This document shows, in pieces, positions 46,050-57,000 of a stretch of 64,000 bases of DNA (position 1 is its first letter; the number at the start of each line of letters is the position of its first letter). The stretch spans positions 24,242,001 through 24,306,000 of the forward strand of contig OZ316893.1 of the NCBI GenBank assembly GCA_973895155.1, in the 5' to 3' direction. A program made the position numbers and the translations under genes. This DNA is from Marsupella aquatica. Its lineage: Eukaryota > Marchantiophyta. The notes under the pieces were generated by a model. That model was not told the origin of the DNA and ran no database searches. It worked only from the letters and a program-made list of their open reading frames with translations.

Positions 46050-46897
46050 TTTTCTTCACTTCGTCTTTGGTTGCTCCCTCAAGCATATATCTGTCAGATT
46101 TCATCTCCTCTCTTTTCTCCTCTGTTGGGCCTGAAATTGGTCCTGTCACCTTCTCGTTCTCTACCTCTCCCCCTGAAGCCATGGTATATGCCCTTTTGGA
46201 AGATCTTCATCCTCTAGAGTATTATCTTCCTCTGTTCTGGTTGGAACCTCTACCTGGGGTCCATGTATGATTGGTAGGCATACCAAAGTTAGCTTTGATA
46301 TTAGGGGCTAGGGGTAATGTTCCTAGGGGTCCGGATCTCACTATTCTTAAATAATAGCTCTTGATGTTTTTCAGCCAACAGCATATGGGCTATTAATTCA
46401 GAATACTTTGTAAATCTCATGTTTCTATATTTGGTGGCGAGGATCATGTTAGTGGAATGGAAGGTGGAGAAGGTCTTTTCAATTTGCTCCTCATCATCAA
46501 TAGGTTGTCCACAAAGTGCTAAGTGGGATGTGATCATGAATAGTTTGTCATTATAGTTGGCAATTGATGTGTGTTCTTGGACCCTCAAGTTAACCCAAGC
46601 ATGTCTTGCCCTTGGGAGGTGGATAGATTTAGTGTGATCAAATCAGTCCTTGAATTTCTCCCATAGGATCCTTGGGTTATATTCATTCAAGTATTGTATC
46701 TTGAGGGTTTCACCCAAGTGGTGCCTTAGGAATACTAAGGCTTGTGCTTTTTGTTGTAGTGTAGGGCCAGGGTTTGTAATTATGGTATTTTGTAGGCCTT
46801 TGGATGTTAGATGGGCTTCGGCATCTAAAGACCATGAGAGGTAGTGCTCTCCATCAATAGTGAGTGCCTTAAAGTTCAACTTCTCCATTGTGTTCAT
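46050..46897 (-). pseudogene. Ty1/copia gag
   Basis: Starts MNTMEKLNFKALTIDGEHYL at 46897 and reads ALVFLRHHLGETLKIQYLNE, one TGA, ARHAWVNLRVQEHTSIANYN and TFHSTNMILATKYRNMRFTK. An Arg/Gly-rich RGRGRERE region follows near 46180 in another frame. The text parallels the gag of element B (29009) word by word, so the two belong to related copia families. No zinc knuckle, pol or LTR was found attached. It is one stop and one shift from open over most of its length. Confidence 0.8.
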
Positions 46898-46899
46898 TG

Positions 46900-47389
46900 T
46901 GTTTAGATCTAAGGTACCAATTTAGTGTGGGATGGGTGAAAAAAGATTGGTTGTGTTTGTGGTTACATGATTACTAATAGTGGACTTTCTTGGGAATTTC
47001 TTCTCGTTATGTCTTGAAATGCTGGTAGCTGTCATTTCGAGACAGATTCTTGTACGGTGCTCTCAATTCAAGTTCAATTCCAGGGATGTTTGATTCTATA
47101 AGCCCATGCTATTGTGGATTGGTCTCTTTAACAGTAAGGGGGAATCCATTATGTGTCTTCTCTATTATCTATACTTCAATTTCTCAATTTGGTAGATTCA
47201 ATTGTTTTGATAATGTGTTGGAATCTAAGAAAGCCAAGCTCATGAGCATGCAAGGTGTGGGATGTTGATTCTCCAATATGATACAATTTTAACTGCTCTC
47301 CATGTATTCATATAGGTCACTGTGGAACAATGGTAATCCTAGAATCAAGGTTAGTCTAACCTAGCTAATCATAACAAATCCCCCATTTT
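46900..47389. other. No gene seen
   Basis: A 72-codon frame at 47050-47268 shows no motif. Nothing else is supported. Confidence 0.4.
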
Positions 47390-48000
47390 TCAAAAGGTGA
47401 AAAATGAAGTATTGCTTGGACAAGTGATCACCTGAAAGTTATCATTGGCTTCCCAATTTGTTGACAATGGTCACATCTTCTAATAAAATCAAGAGTATCT
47501 CTATGCATAGTTGGCCACGAATAGCTAGCATCACAAATCTTCTTAATTGTTGTGTACGTTCACTGCATAATGACCTCTTGAATCTTTAGCGTGAAGGGTT
47601 ACTATAAATTTCATGCTCTCTTTAGGTTCAAGACATTGCTTCAGCTTCTGGTCAGATGTTAATGTACCCTTAAGTAATCAAAGTATACAATTTTTTCCTC
47701 TGCATTTAAACCTTCTAGCATAACTTTATGGGTCAGCATCCTCACAATATCATAATAAATGAATGTTTCACCTTCTATGTACCAAATTTCTTCATCAAAG
47801 AATGAATCTTCTAAATTAGATTTACTCCCCTCATCAGATAATCTTGAAAGAAATCTGCATGTTCATGATGTTTGCTTGGTGTCACATATATGGGCTTCAT
47901 AATCAAACTCTTGCAAAAGTAAAAAATATTTATAGGAACTTCCTTAGGATAAAATCAAGATCAAATTTTTCAGGGATAGGTGCAATTTGATTCTTTCTTG
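47390..48000 (-). pseudogene. Ty3/gypsy RNase H end and integrase zinc finger
   Basis: Reading down from 47940: FLLLQEFDYEAHICDTK, CRFLSRLSDEGSKSNLEDS, DEEIWYIEGETFIYYDIVRM, LTHKVMLEGLNAEEKIVYF, and at 47545-47400 TTIKKICDASYSWPTMHRDT, LDFIRRCDHCQQIGKP. The last is the second half of the gypsy integrase H2C2 finger, and the first is the LQEFDYE...LSRL end of RNase H. Frames change at least twice. The catalytic integrase core and the reverse transcriptase are missing or unrecognisable. Confidence 0.75.
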
Positions 48001-48865
48001 TCCAATTTTTTTCAAAACCAATAAATTCACCACTTGACAAGAAACTGGTAGAGCTTTGATCCACTTGAAGAAACTCCCTTGACAAGATTGTCTTCTGTGT
48101 GCCAGAATCCAGCCCTCTTTATTTAACCATCTCAAGGAACCAATTAATGCCCTCCTGATGGAGATTATATTGGTCTCTCAATATCTAATAAGGTATTAGA
48201 ATTCTGATAGAATTGATCCATAACTTTATCAAGTTCTATCCTCTAGTTAGAGTTTCACTTCACTATTGCAAGTGCTTGATCCAATTCCTTTTGAATTCCC
48301 TTTTCCAAAATCTCAGATTTGATTTTATGAGAATGTAAAATTGTTGGAATCACTTTCTTATCAAACTCACTATCCCATGTAGCTTCTTCCAGTTGTAATA
48401 TTTTATCAACACCACTTTGGAAAATGAACAAACTAAATACACATTCGTGTCATAAGTATCTAGTACATCAATTAATCATACACTCCAATAATAAATTCTA
48501 TCTATTCCTTGCAGAATTAAGATGTGAGCAAATTGATAAGCTTTGCCATCAAGGTTCACCCTTGCTATACTTTTGTCCCTAGGATTTTCCCACGAAACAC
48601 TCCTTGCTTTTAGTTAAACCAAAGTATCTACATGCTAATTTAGCAAAACATTTTTATTGGTTTTGTAGGCCGCAAGGACTCCAGTATTCGAGGTAAATAG
48701 TTTTGTGATCTCCATGAGCTTTTGACAAATGCATATGGCCAAAGTTCAAAATCCTTGCATTTCATATCCTGTTGAATGGACCTGCAAGGCTGTGGTGTGG
48801 ATCAATTAGACTGTTCCGTTCACAATCGGTTCAATTCAATAATGAGTCTGTCATTTCAATTTCTT
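48001..48865. other. Probably older retroelement sequence, not resolved
   Basis: Minus-strand frames here (for example 48135-47944) are broken, with short coding-like runs such as VSWENPRDKSIARVNLDGKA near 48560, but I cannot assign them. The region may be upstream gypsy sequence. Confidence 0.3.
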
Positions 48866-50252
48866 ACAAGTTGTTACTTACAACATGAAAGGATATATGG
48901 TATGAAATGAATGAATAAAATGTGCATGAGATTGAGGTCTCTAATAGACATTGATGATAATATGATTGTGAAAATGTGTAAGTAAAGGTATGATGCCAAA
49001 AGGTGAAACCTTAAGGGACACCTCAAGAATGTAACCTTTAGGCACATGGATCAAGCTCTGTTCACATTAGTCTCTAACACCCCTTTAATGGGAACATCTA
49101 GCTAGTGTAACTAGACCTAAACCAGTGGTGCAGAATTCATGTTTAGGTAGAGGAAGAGACTTGGCAAAAATGTCAGCTAACATCTGTCTAGTAGGAACAA
49201 ATGATAAACTAACTTCATTTTTCTGCACCTTTTCATGCAATTACCTAAACCTAGGGTCTATGTGCTTAGACCTGTCATGGAACTTGCTAGGTGTTTGCTA
49301 AGAGAAACACAATTCTGGCCATCACTGAAAAGGGGATTGCTCCCTCTTGAGTGAATCCAAGATCCATGAGAAGCTAGCAAAGTCACATGGCTTCTTTGGC
49401 ACACAAAAGCACTGGCAATGAACTCGGCTTCAGTTGAAGACAGAGCAACTGTTGGTTGCTTCTTTGGTTGGATGTATCAGATCCGCTCTAGCTTAATTTG
49501 CTTTCCATAATCTTCCATGCTACTTGTGCAATACAATCACCAGGCCCCGGATCAGGGTATGTACCATCAATAACGTAAAAATAATCATTACAGATCGATG
49601 AGTAGCATTTCTAGTTTTATTTTCCAAATTGCATAATTGGAACCATTCAACTTTATAATCTGAGCTATTGAGATCAGATGTTGGAGCTGTCATCCTTGTA
49701 GGTGCCATCGAACGCTTAATTTTGCAACTTGTAGAATTTCAAACATTGGTTCAAAAAACCTCTAACTTGTCTAAATTCTCAATTAGCTGATTAATTTTGA
49801 GAATCATGAATGGTTGGATCTACACAAAAGTTGTGGAGTAACATGATTAGCTAAGTATCTTTGAACAACTAAATAAAATTGTTTTGGAGGAGTAGACTAT
49901 GAGTCTTAACCATATTTAAATCCAATGATGACTCTAGAACTTTTAAGGTACTATCATCACTGATTGGACTTTGAATAAATCCTGAATTAAACTCCATGGT
50001 GATTTTTACTCCTTCAACATGTGGCTCTGATACATTTTACAAGTTGACATTTACAATATGAAAGAATATATGATATGATAATGAATAAAATGTATATGAG
50101 ATCAAGGTCTTTAATAGACATTGATAATAAGGTGTGAAAGGTGTAAGTAAAGCTAAAAGGCGTGAAAGGTGTAACTTTAAGGGACACCTTAAGGATGTAA
50201 CCTTTAGGAACACGGAGCAAGCTATGTTCACAATTTATGTTAGTCTCTAACA
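48866..50252 (-). mobile_element. Compact Ty1/copia element C with both LTRs, internally deleted
   Basis: The 5' LTR is 50252 to about 50036 and the 3' LTR 49079 to about 48866; both start TGTTAGAGACTAA and share ~215 bp. After the 5' LTR, TGTATCAGAGCCACATG (50018-50034) is a copia primer-binding site; before the 3' LTR, ATTAAAGGGG (49080-49089) is the polypurine tract. The interior is under 1 kb. It has gag text (KLNGSNYAIWKIKLEMLLID near 49600-49660, VIDGTYPDPG) and then directly RNase H: PTVALSSTEAEFIASAFVCQ, FHDRSKHIDPRF, KVQKNEVSLSFVPTRQMLAD, IFAKSLPLPKHEFC. Protease, integrase and RT are missing. It could move only with enzymes from a full-length relative. Confidence 0.9.
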
Positions 50253-51529
50253 TAATTTGATTGTTTAGACTGATAAATTTTTTGATTCTCGGTTGATTAG
50301 CATTTTCACTAGCTTCACAATGCTTATTACAAGGATGCCAACATACACAAGGACACGGTCTATTTCTTGGAATTGTTGTCCGAATGTAGATTTTGTTGCA
50401 TCATTTGCTACGTGGAGATGGAAAAAACCATACATTTCCTGATATGATAACACCCGCATGTAGCATCCAACTGGAAAATATTGAGGTGGTGGTTAACGAC
50501 CATTGCATTGAGATCTTGCTAATGTCACGAGACACATGTTTGTATTTCTGTCTTTTGTTTCTCTCAAGTGTTGTATATTATCTTGGGCCTTGAAGCATAT
50601 TCTATTGAGGTGTTGTATATTATGGGGGCCTTGAAGCATATTCAACTGCTAAGACCACTCATGTGGATGTGGGGCTCAAGTTTATGAGGAGGTCCCAAAT
50701 GCCAGGTATACAAAACCTCATACTAAGAGTCCACCAATATTTTTGATGTTGTAATGAGATATTAAAGAAATCATTGATTAAGATAATTATGCTAGCCCAC
50801 TCATTTTGAATTGCAATTAGTTCATGGACCCCTATCTCTGTTGTGTTTGTAGTTTTAGATGCTAAGATTGAAATGTAGTAGATATTTGTGTTGGACAATG
50901 TGTGATGCTAAACATGTATTTATAGTTAGTAAGACTACCCCAGTCATTTGCAGTAAAATTCTTTGGAAATGTGTTGTTTGGACTACGTGTAAATGAATGA
51001 TAGCCAATGTTTCTCTTACATTGTGATCCCTAATTTCTGAAAACTAAACGAACAGAATCTCCAATGACCCTTTATTGGAACTCAATCTGAAACAGAGGGC
51101 TGTACATTAGCAATGGAGTACGGAACATGGCAGGTCCCCCATTTTCCGTGCAACCTTGGTTCACAATGCACACAGGTTCTAAGGAAGCATTAAGTCTAGT
51201 CTCCTTTGTGATCAAATCGATGCGCAGTTTTATTGAGTTTCAATTTTCTGTCTTTGCTTCATTAGATTTTGTTACTTGTATCGATCATATCTTAAGCTTC
51301 ACATTGGACCACTATGAGTTTGTATTCCTGCACCTTGACAATCTTCACTATGTTCAATGTCCCTCTTTGGGTAGAGCTTGTTGTGTCTAAGGTGATCCAG
51401 AATACTTTGTTTGCCTAGTACCAAATGCAGAGTTGGTTACGGTTGCCATAATTTTGCCAATGGTTTTAATTGTTGCAAATATTCAACTATCTATTAATTA
51501 TTTTATGTTTTTACTTAATTAAAAGAAAA
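50253..51529. other. No gene seen
   Basis: A 43-bp duplication with TGTTGTATATTAT and GGGCCTTGAAGCATATTC lies at 50569-50645. An 87-codon frame at 51127-51390 has no recognisable domain. Confidence 0.4.
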
Positions 51530-51785
51530 GGTAACTAAAATGGTTATGTCAAATAAAATTACCTTCTGTTTTACGGGAGGTAACTAAAAAGGTTATGTCA
51601 AATAAAATTACATTCTATTTTATGCCATGATGCCCCTAAATTTTACCTAGAACTTGCCACAAACACGAAAAGAGGAGTTATTTTAATTTGGAAACAAATC
51701 TGTTTTTGTTTGCAGCACGCCATGATGATGTGACACGCTATGGAGTCTCAAATTTTGGAATGGACCTCCAATGGAATCCGTAACA
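51530..51785 (+). repeat. Three-copy interspersed repeat, copy 2
   Basis: Matches 42130-42362. Its left part contains a 49-bp tandem duplication (starts 51530 and 51579) of GGTAACTAAAA(T/A)GGTTATGT.... Confidence 0.65.
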
Positions 51786-52201
51786 AGATGGAATTGAAAT
51801 GAGAGGCTGTTTTCATAGTTCTATCATAATAACACCAAAAGAAGGCCTTAAACCCTAGTAGCGATGAGCGAGAAAGACAGGCTTGTGATGTACAGGCTTA
51901 CCTTACATATAAATTAATCAATCCAGTTTTACATGCATTAATTAATTTTATAATTCAAATAAACCCTAAATTAGGGGGTCCACCAACCAATTGGACTTGT
52001 GATTTGCTTAGAAAACCAACCAAGTACAGGTCTCAATAAATGAGCCTGGAGCAAGTAAGTTTCTCGTCCCCCACAAATGTTTGCATCTCCAGTGCTCGTC
52101 CAAAATGAATGAGCCCAGTACGTGCTACTCAATACCGGTAATAAAGGAGGACATTGCATTTAGCAGCCCCCATCATGTATTCTGAAATTCTCAGGTTTAT
52201 T
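51786..52201. other. No gene seen
   Basis: Ordinary sequence between the repeat copy and the tandem repeats upstream of VPS53; no supported feature. Confidence 0.4.
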
Positions 52202-52452
52202 GAGGGGAAATCCAAGTACACACGAAATGATTTGCAAGTCCATTGAGGGGAAACTCAAATACGCACTGAATGATTTGCAGTCCAAGCACACACGAAATGA
52301 TTTGCAAGGCCATTGAGAGGAAACTCAAATACGCACTGAATGATTTGCAGAAGGCCTAAGTGATGTCTGGACAGTACAGTACCGCAGCAGCAGTTTCGTC
52401 CCATCGACAGAATGATCTTTCCAAGGGCATCGACAGAATGATCTTTCCAAGA
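52202..52452. repeat. Two tandem repeats upstream of VPS53
   Basis: A 70-bp unit (GAGGGGAAACTCAAATACGC...) starts at 52245 and 52315, with a related partial unit from 52202. A 26-bp unit CATCGACAGAATGATCTTTC... is repeated at 52402 and 52428. Confidence 0.85.
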
Positions 52453-54020
52453 TCGAGGCTGTTCTGTGCTAATTGAGGTACCTTGGGCAGCTGCCGATTG
52501 AATTCTCGATTCTGAACTGGACTGCCAGAGAGAGAGAGATATCTTACAACAAGACCTTTTTGCAATTGAATTCTTCAATCTGGACGGAAGCAGACATCGT
52601 TAGAAGAGGAGAAGTTTTTTGTTTTTGTTTTGTTGCCTTGAACCGAAAGACGATACACCCGGGAGTAGACGATCATCTTGAAGGAGGCTTCTGCACGATA
52701 GCTAATTCAGCTGAGATTTGATTTCACAAGTGCTTCACTCCTGAAATTCTTGGCTCTTCAGTTCAGCAGCAGATAGACACATGATGAGGAGTTCTTGTCA
52801 CAACGGACGGACTCTTCTTCTTGTAGGCTGCGCACGCTACGAAATTGGCAATTTGTGTTGTGGTCTGGGATACAATCAGTCGATGGAATGAAACCCACTG
52901 CTGAGTCAAGGTACGTACGCCGCGCTTCCTGTATGTTTACAGCTCGGACAAGGAGGAGCTTCTTCTCTCTGCTCTTGGGTGTTGTTGTGTTGTGAGTGAG
53001 TGAGTGAATGATCGACAGTCACGAGTCTGAGTTGCAGCAGTCCGGGGAGGCTGTAACAGCGATTGAAGCATAGATCACTTGGAATCCTCATCGGGAACCA
53101 CGTATTAAAACTCTTTCACACACTTTCGTACCCCAACATTGGAACGGACGGCAATCAGCAGCAGCACGAGAAACCTTGAAGCGGAGTGTCATACAGAGCA
53201 CACAGAGCACACAGAGCAGTCATTCTGCCGTTAGCAAGAAGAGAAGTCTGCTAAAGCCGGGAAGCCAAACGCGTTCGCGAAGTTGACCTGCGAGCTGAGT
53301 AATTAATGACTCATGACGCCGCGACGACAAGACAGTACAGTAGTGTCCTGCTCGTTTTTTTTTTGTCGTTTGACTTTTTGGGGCCGGCAAATTAAGTTCA
53401 TGTATGCAAGATTTTGCTTCCTCTCAAGCCTCCGTCCGTCTGTCGCGCCTGAAGGACCTTCGATTCCATTGGAGCAAGACAAAAAATGGAATAGCGGGTC
53501 CTGGAGGAGAGCCGTGTTCCCAGGGGCCGACGACAGGCGAAATGGATCGGTCATCAAGCCCAGCAATGCCATCGCGCTTTATTCACGCTCGGTCATTTTT
53601 TGGCGATAGCAGCCCGGGTTTAGACAATTTGGGTCTTCAGGTTCGGTCGCTCTTGCTAGCAATCTGTGAGATCACTTCGACATCCATTACTCTAGAATGG
53701 ATGTCGATTGGAGGAGCGGGAGTCTAGACAATTTGGGTCGTCCTAGTTCCCTCGGAACGAATTTGGCACGATGTGTGAAAGCGAGTTCATGGGCAGAGTT
53801 CCGATCTCAAAACGAGTTGAAATTGAATTGAACGAAGGTGATATCACTTGAAGAGACCTAGAAGATTAATTCTTAAAATGCCACTGTCAGGAACGGTCTC
53901 AGAATGATTTTGCGCGTAGCTGTCGGAGTACGAAGTTGTGTCGCGAATATTCTGGATTGAGCCCGATCTTGTTCTTTGTGTAGAGCAAGGTAGGTGGCGA
54001 AGGAAGATAGTGCAGTAGAG
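52453..54020 (+). promoter_or_regulatory. Promoter/leader region of VPS53
   Basis: No coding gene is supported between the tandem repeats and the VPS53 ATG. It holds a GAGCACACA tandem near 53196-53220. A perfect 11-bp hairpin CGACATCCATT/AATGGATGTCG lies at 53678-53706, framed by direct repeats TAGACAATTTGGGTC at 53621 and 53725. I see no obvious TATA box; the transcription start cannot be placed by eye. Confidence 0.4.
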
Positions 54021-57000
54021 ATGACTCAAATGGCGAGTCCCCAAACTATGGAGTTCATCAACACCATGTTTCCAACGGGTATTTGATCTTGTCCAACTCT
54101 GTTAATCTTGTTGCAAACTCACTCTATCCTGTTCCTTTGCCAGTCATAGTAGGACGCAGCCTAGTGTTTGCATTCAGAATGTATTACTCTCAACTCGTGC
54201 AATTCTCCTTGCAAGCTCTACACGTGCGCCTGACTCAGCTATAAAATTGTTTCATTCTGAATTCTCCAGAGGCATCGTTGGTGGGTGTTGAACCCCTGAT
54301 GCACAAGCTAAAGAATGAAATTCGACGTGTAGATTCGGAAGTTTTGACCGCCATTCGCCAGCAGGTGCTTAACGACGTTGGTTATGCTCGCTTGCTACTG
54401 TGCATTTTAGAGAGGCAGGAGTAGAATTCTATTATCGAAACTTTTATAACTGCACTAAGCAGAGGCAGCCAATCAGATTGCATTCTGAGTGCTTGAATGT
54501 TTTACTTACGAAATATTTTCTCTTTATCCGACGGTTCTAACTTTCATTGTTACGCAGAGCTCATCGGGTTCGAAAGCAAAAGAGGATCTTGCGGCAGCTA
54601 TGCGTGCTATCCAGGTACAGACACTCATGGTAGACGAGATGCTTCCATGAGGCCTAGCTTTGCCTGTGTTGCTCTAATCTAGCACGAGATGGCAGCACTG
54701 TTTTGACCCTTCTTTGTGGATGAGGCTGAATAAGGCTTTGCAGATTGAGTAGGCTCGCATTCGAATTCTGAGTATCTGATTTGCTTTTCGTTTTACATCA
54801 ATTTCTGCGCAGGAACTGTCCCAAAAAATTAAACAGATCAAAAGTAAGGCAGAACAGAGTGAAGTAATGGTACAAGAAATATGCCGAGACATAAAAAAGT
54901 TGGACTTCGCAAAAAAGCATATCACCACCACTATAACTGCCCTACATCGACTTGCAATGTTAGGTACATGCCTACTGTATTTCCTTTTCTTCAGAAACGC
55001 AATGGAGAAGTATCTTTGAGAATTGAAAATCACAAGGTTATCTCCCGAATGGCTTTTTGGTGTAATATTTAAGGTTTTCGTGGTTTGCAGTGTCAGCTGT
55101 GGAACAGTTGCAAGGCATGGCTGCAAAACGTCAATATAAAGAAGCTGCTGGGCAGCTTGAGGTAGCGCTCTCGTGAAAGCGGCCATTATATTAAGCTACT
55201 GTTTGAAGCTGATGCACGTTTTCTATGCGGAAACTACACGAGGCTTGAACTGGTTGTATTTTGAGTCTACTACATTGCTGACTTGAGCTTAAATGTCATA
55301 CAGGCAGTGAATCAACTTTGTAGTCATTTTGAAGCATACAGTGATATTGCCAAAATCAGTGAGTTGAGGGAAAAGTTTAAGTCTATCAAGCAAACTCTGA
55401 AGTCACATGTCTTCTCCGACTTTTCAAGGTGTGAGGGACACCCTTTTGTCCCAGGAGTGTAAACAGCACTGGGTGCCTGACTTACATGAATGGATTTCAA
55501 GTAGGAACATTCATTGATTGAATTTTGTGCGATATCCTGCATCTTATCTTCTACGCTTTGACCTGTGTTAGTATCGTCGTGAATCAAAAGAACTCCCGTA
55601 AAGCTCTTTGAAACAACATCTAAATGCTAATCGCTACTGCAAGCTTTCTCATGGCTGATTAATTTTGGTTTGAATGTACTTCCATGTTATGTTGATATTC
55701 AAGATGACGTTGAATTTTGTAAGAACTTTTATCAAACGCCTGCTGTAGCTGTCATTTGCAAACAACGAACTACGTGGATGCGTTCGGAAAATGCCAGCTT
55801 AATCCATTTTAGTATGATATGTTCATTCCCCTGAAATATTGATTTCTGCACTGGAGTCTCCAAAATTTATGGAACGATTTACGCATGGCTTTACTTGAAT
55901 AGAGCTGTCTTCTATATATCCATGGAATTACCTCCTTTTAACAGATGGGCGATTCATTCAACTATTTCTTTCATGCAGTTTGGGGGCAGCAGGATTGAAG
56001 GATGATGGTCAACAAATGCAACAATTAGCAGATGCGTGCTTGGTAGTGGACTCTCTAGATGAGTCTGTACGTGAGGAGCTGGTCCGAAATATATGTAGCA
56101 AAGAGTTGACGGCATATCAACAAATTTTTCAGGGGACAGGTTTGAGACAAATAGTCTACTGCCGAAGATGATCAAGCTCGATTCTTTGTAGCATCCTAAC
56201 TCGTGATGATCATCTCCTATGAAGTTCTAGTGCTAGAAAGCTTGATAATGATTTTGCCATTTGAGATGTGCTTGCCGTTGAGAGTTAAATTTAGAAAGGA
56301 TGACTTGCTGATGGGTTTGCTTGAAAATAAGACGATACTCAGCAGCATCCATCATCTGATGTTGATTCTTGTAGAGGTTTCAAGGCTAGACAAAGCAGAG
56401 CGGCGCTATGCATGGATCAAGAGGCAATTGCGAGCCAATGAAGAAGTCTGGCAGATGTTTCCGCCGGCGTGGAAGGTTCCATACTTGCTGTGCATGCAAT
56501 TTTGCAAAGTTACAAGGTAGGAAATAGTTTATCTCATTTTCATGATATTTCTTGTCAGTTTGAACGCGTTTGAATAAACATCCCATATGTTCTGTGGAGC
56601 TTGAGGTCAGGTAGTGATTTCACCTGAATTAACTTCGGAGAGTGGTAATATTGCCGGGATGAATGAGCAGAGTCAAATGAGAAGGAATTGGACACAAATA
56701 GTATGTGGCCCGGACATATGTCAGAGGAATGCATAGAAACAATCTTGCAGGACCTTCTTGTTGTGATCTCGTTCACCAATGGGAGTGGTTTGGGAGTGTT
56801 AGGGCGCAGCTTATGGAGATTCTTGACACTGCAATGCCTAAGCCAGACGTTGCCACACTGCTTCAGGTTAAGGATCTCTTGCCTGCCCAGTGCTATGCAT
56901 ATGTGGCCGTTGTGCAATCATTGAAATTTAAACCGGGGAAAACATGCTTTCTATGGCAAGTGATTTACCGAGACTTATTGGAGACTGGACAGTGAGTGAA

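Noticed and set aside
53313-53727. Overlapping frames of 98 and 107 codons upstream of VPS53
   Set aside because: Two frames of similar length in leader sequence, rich in Ser/Arg, no recognisable motif.
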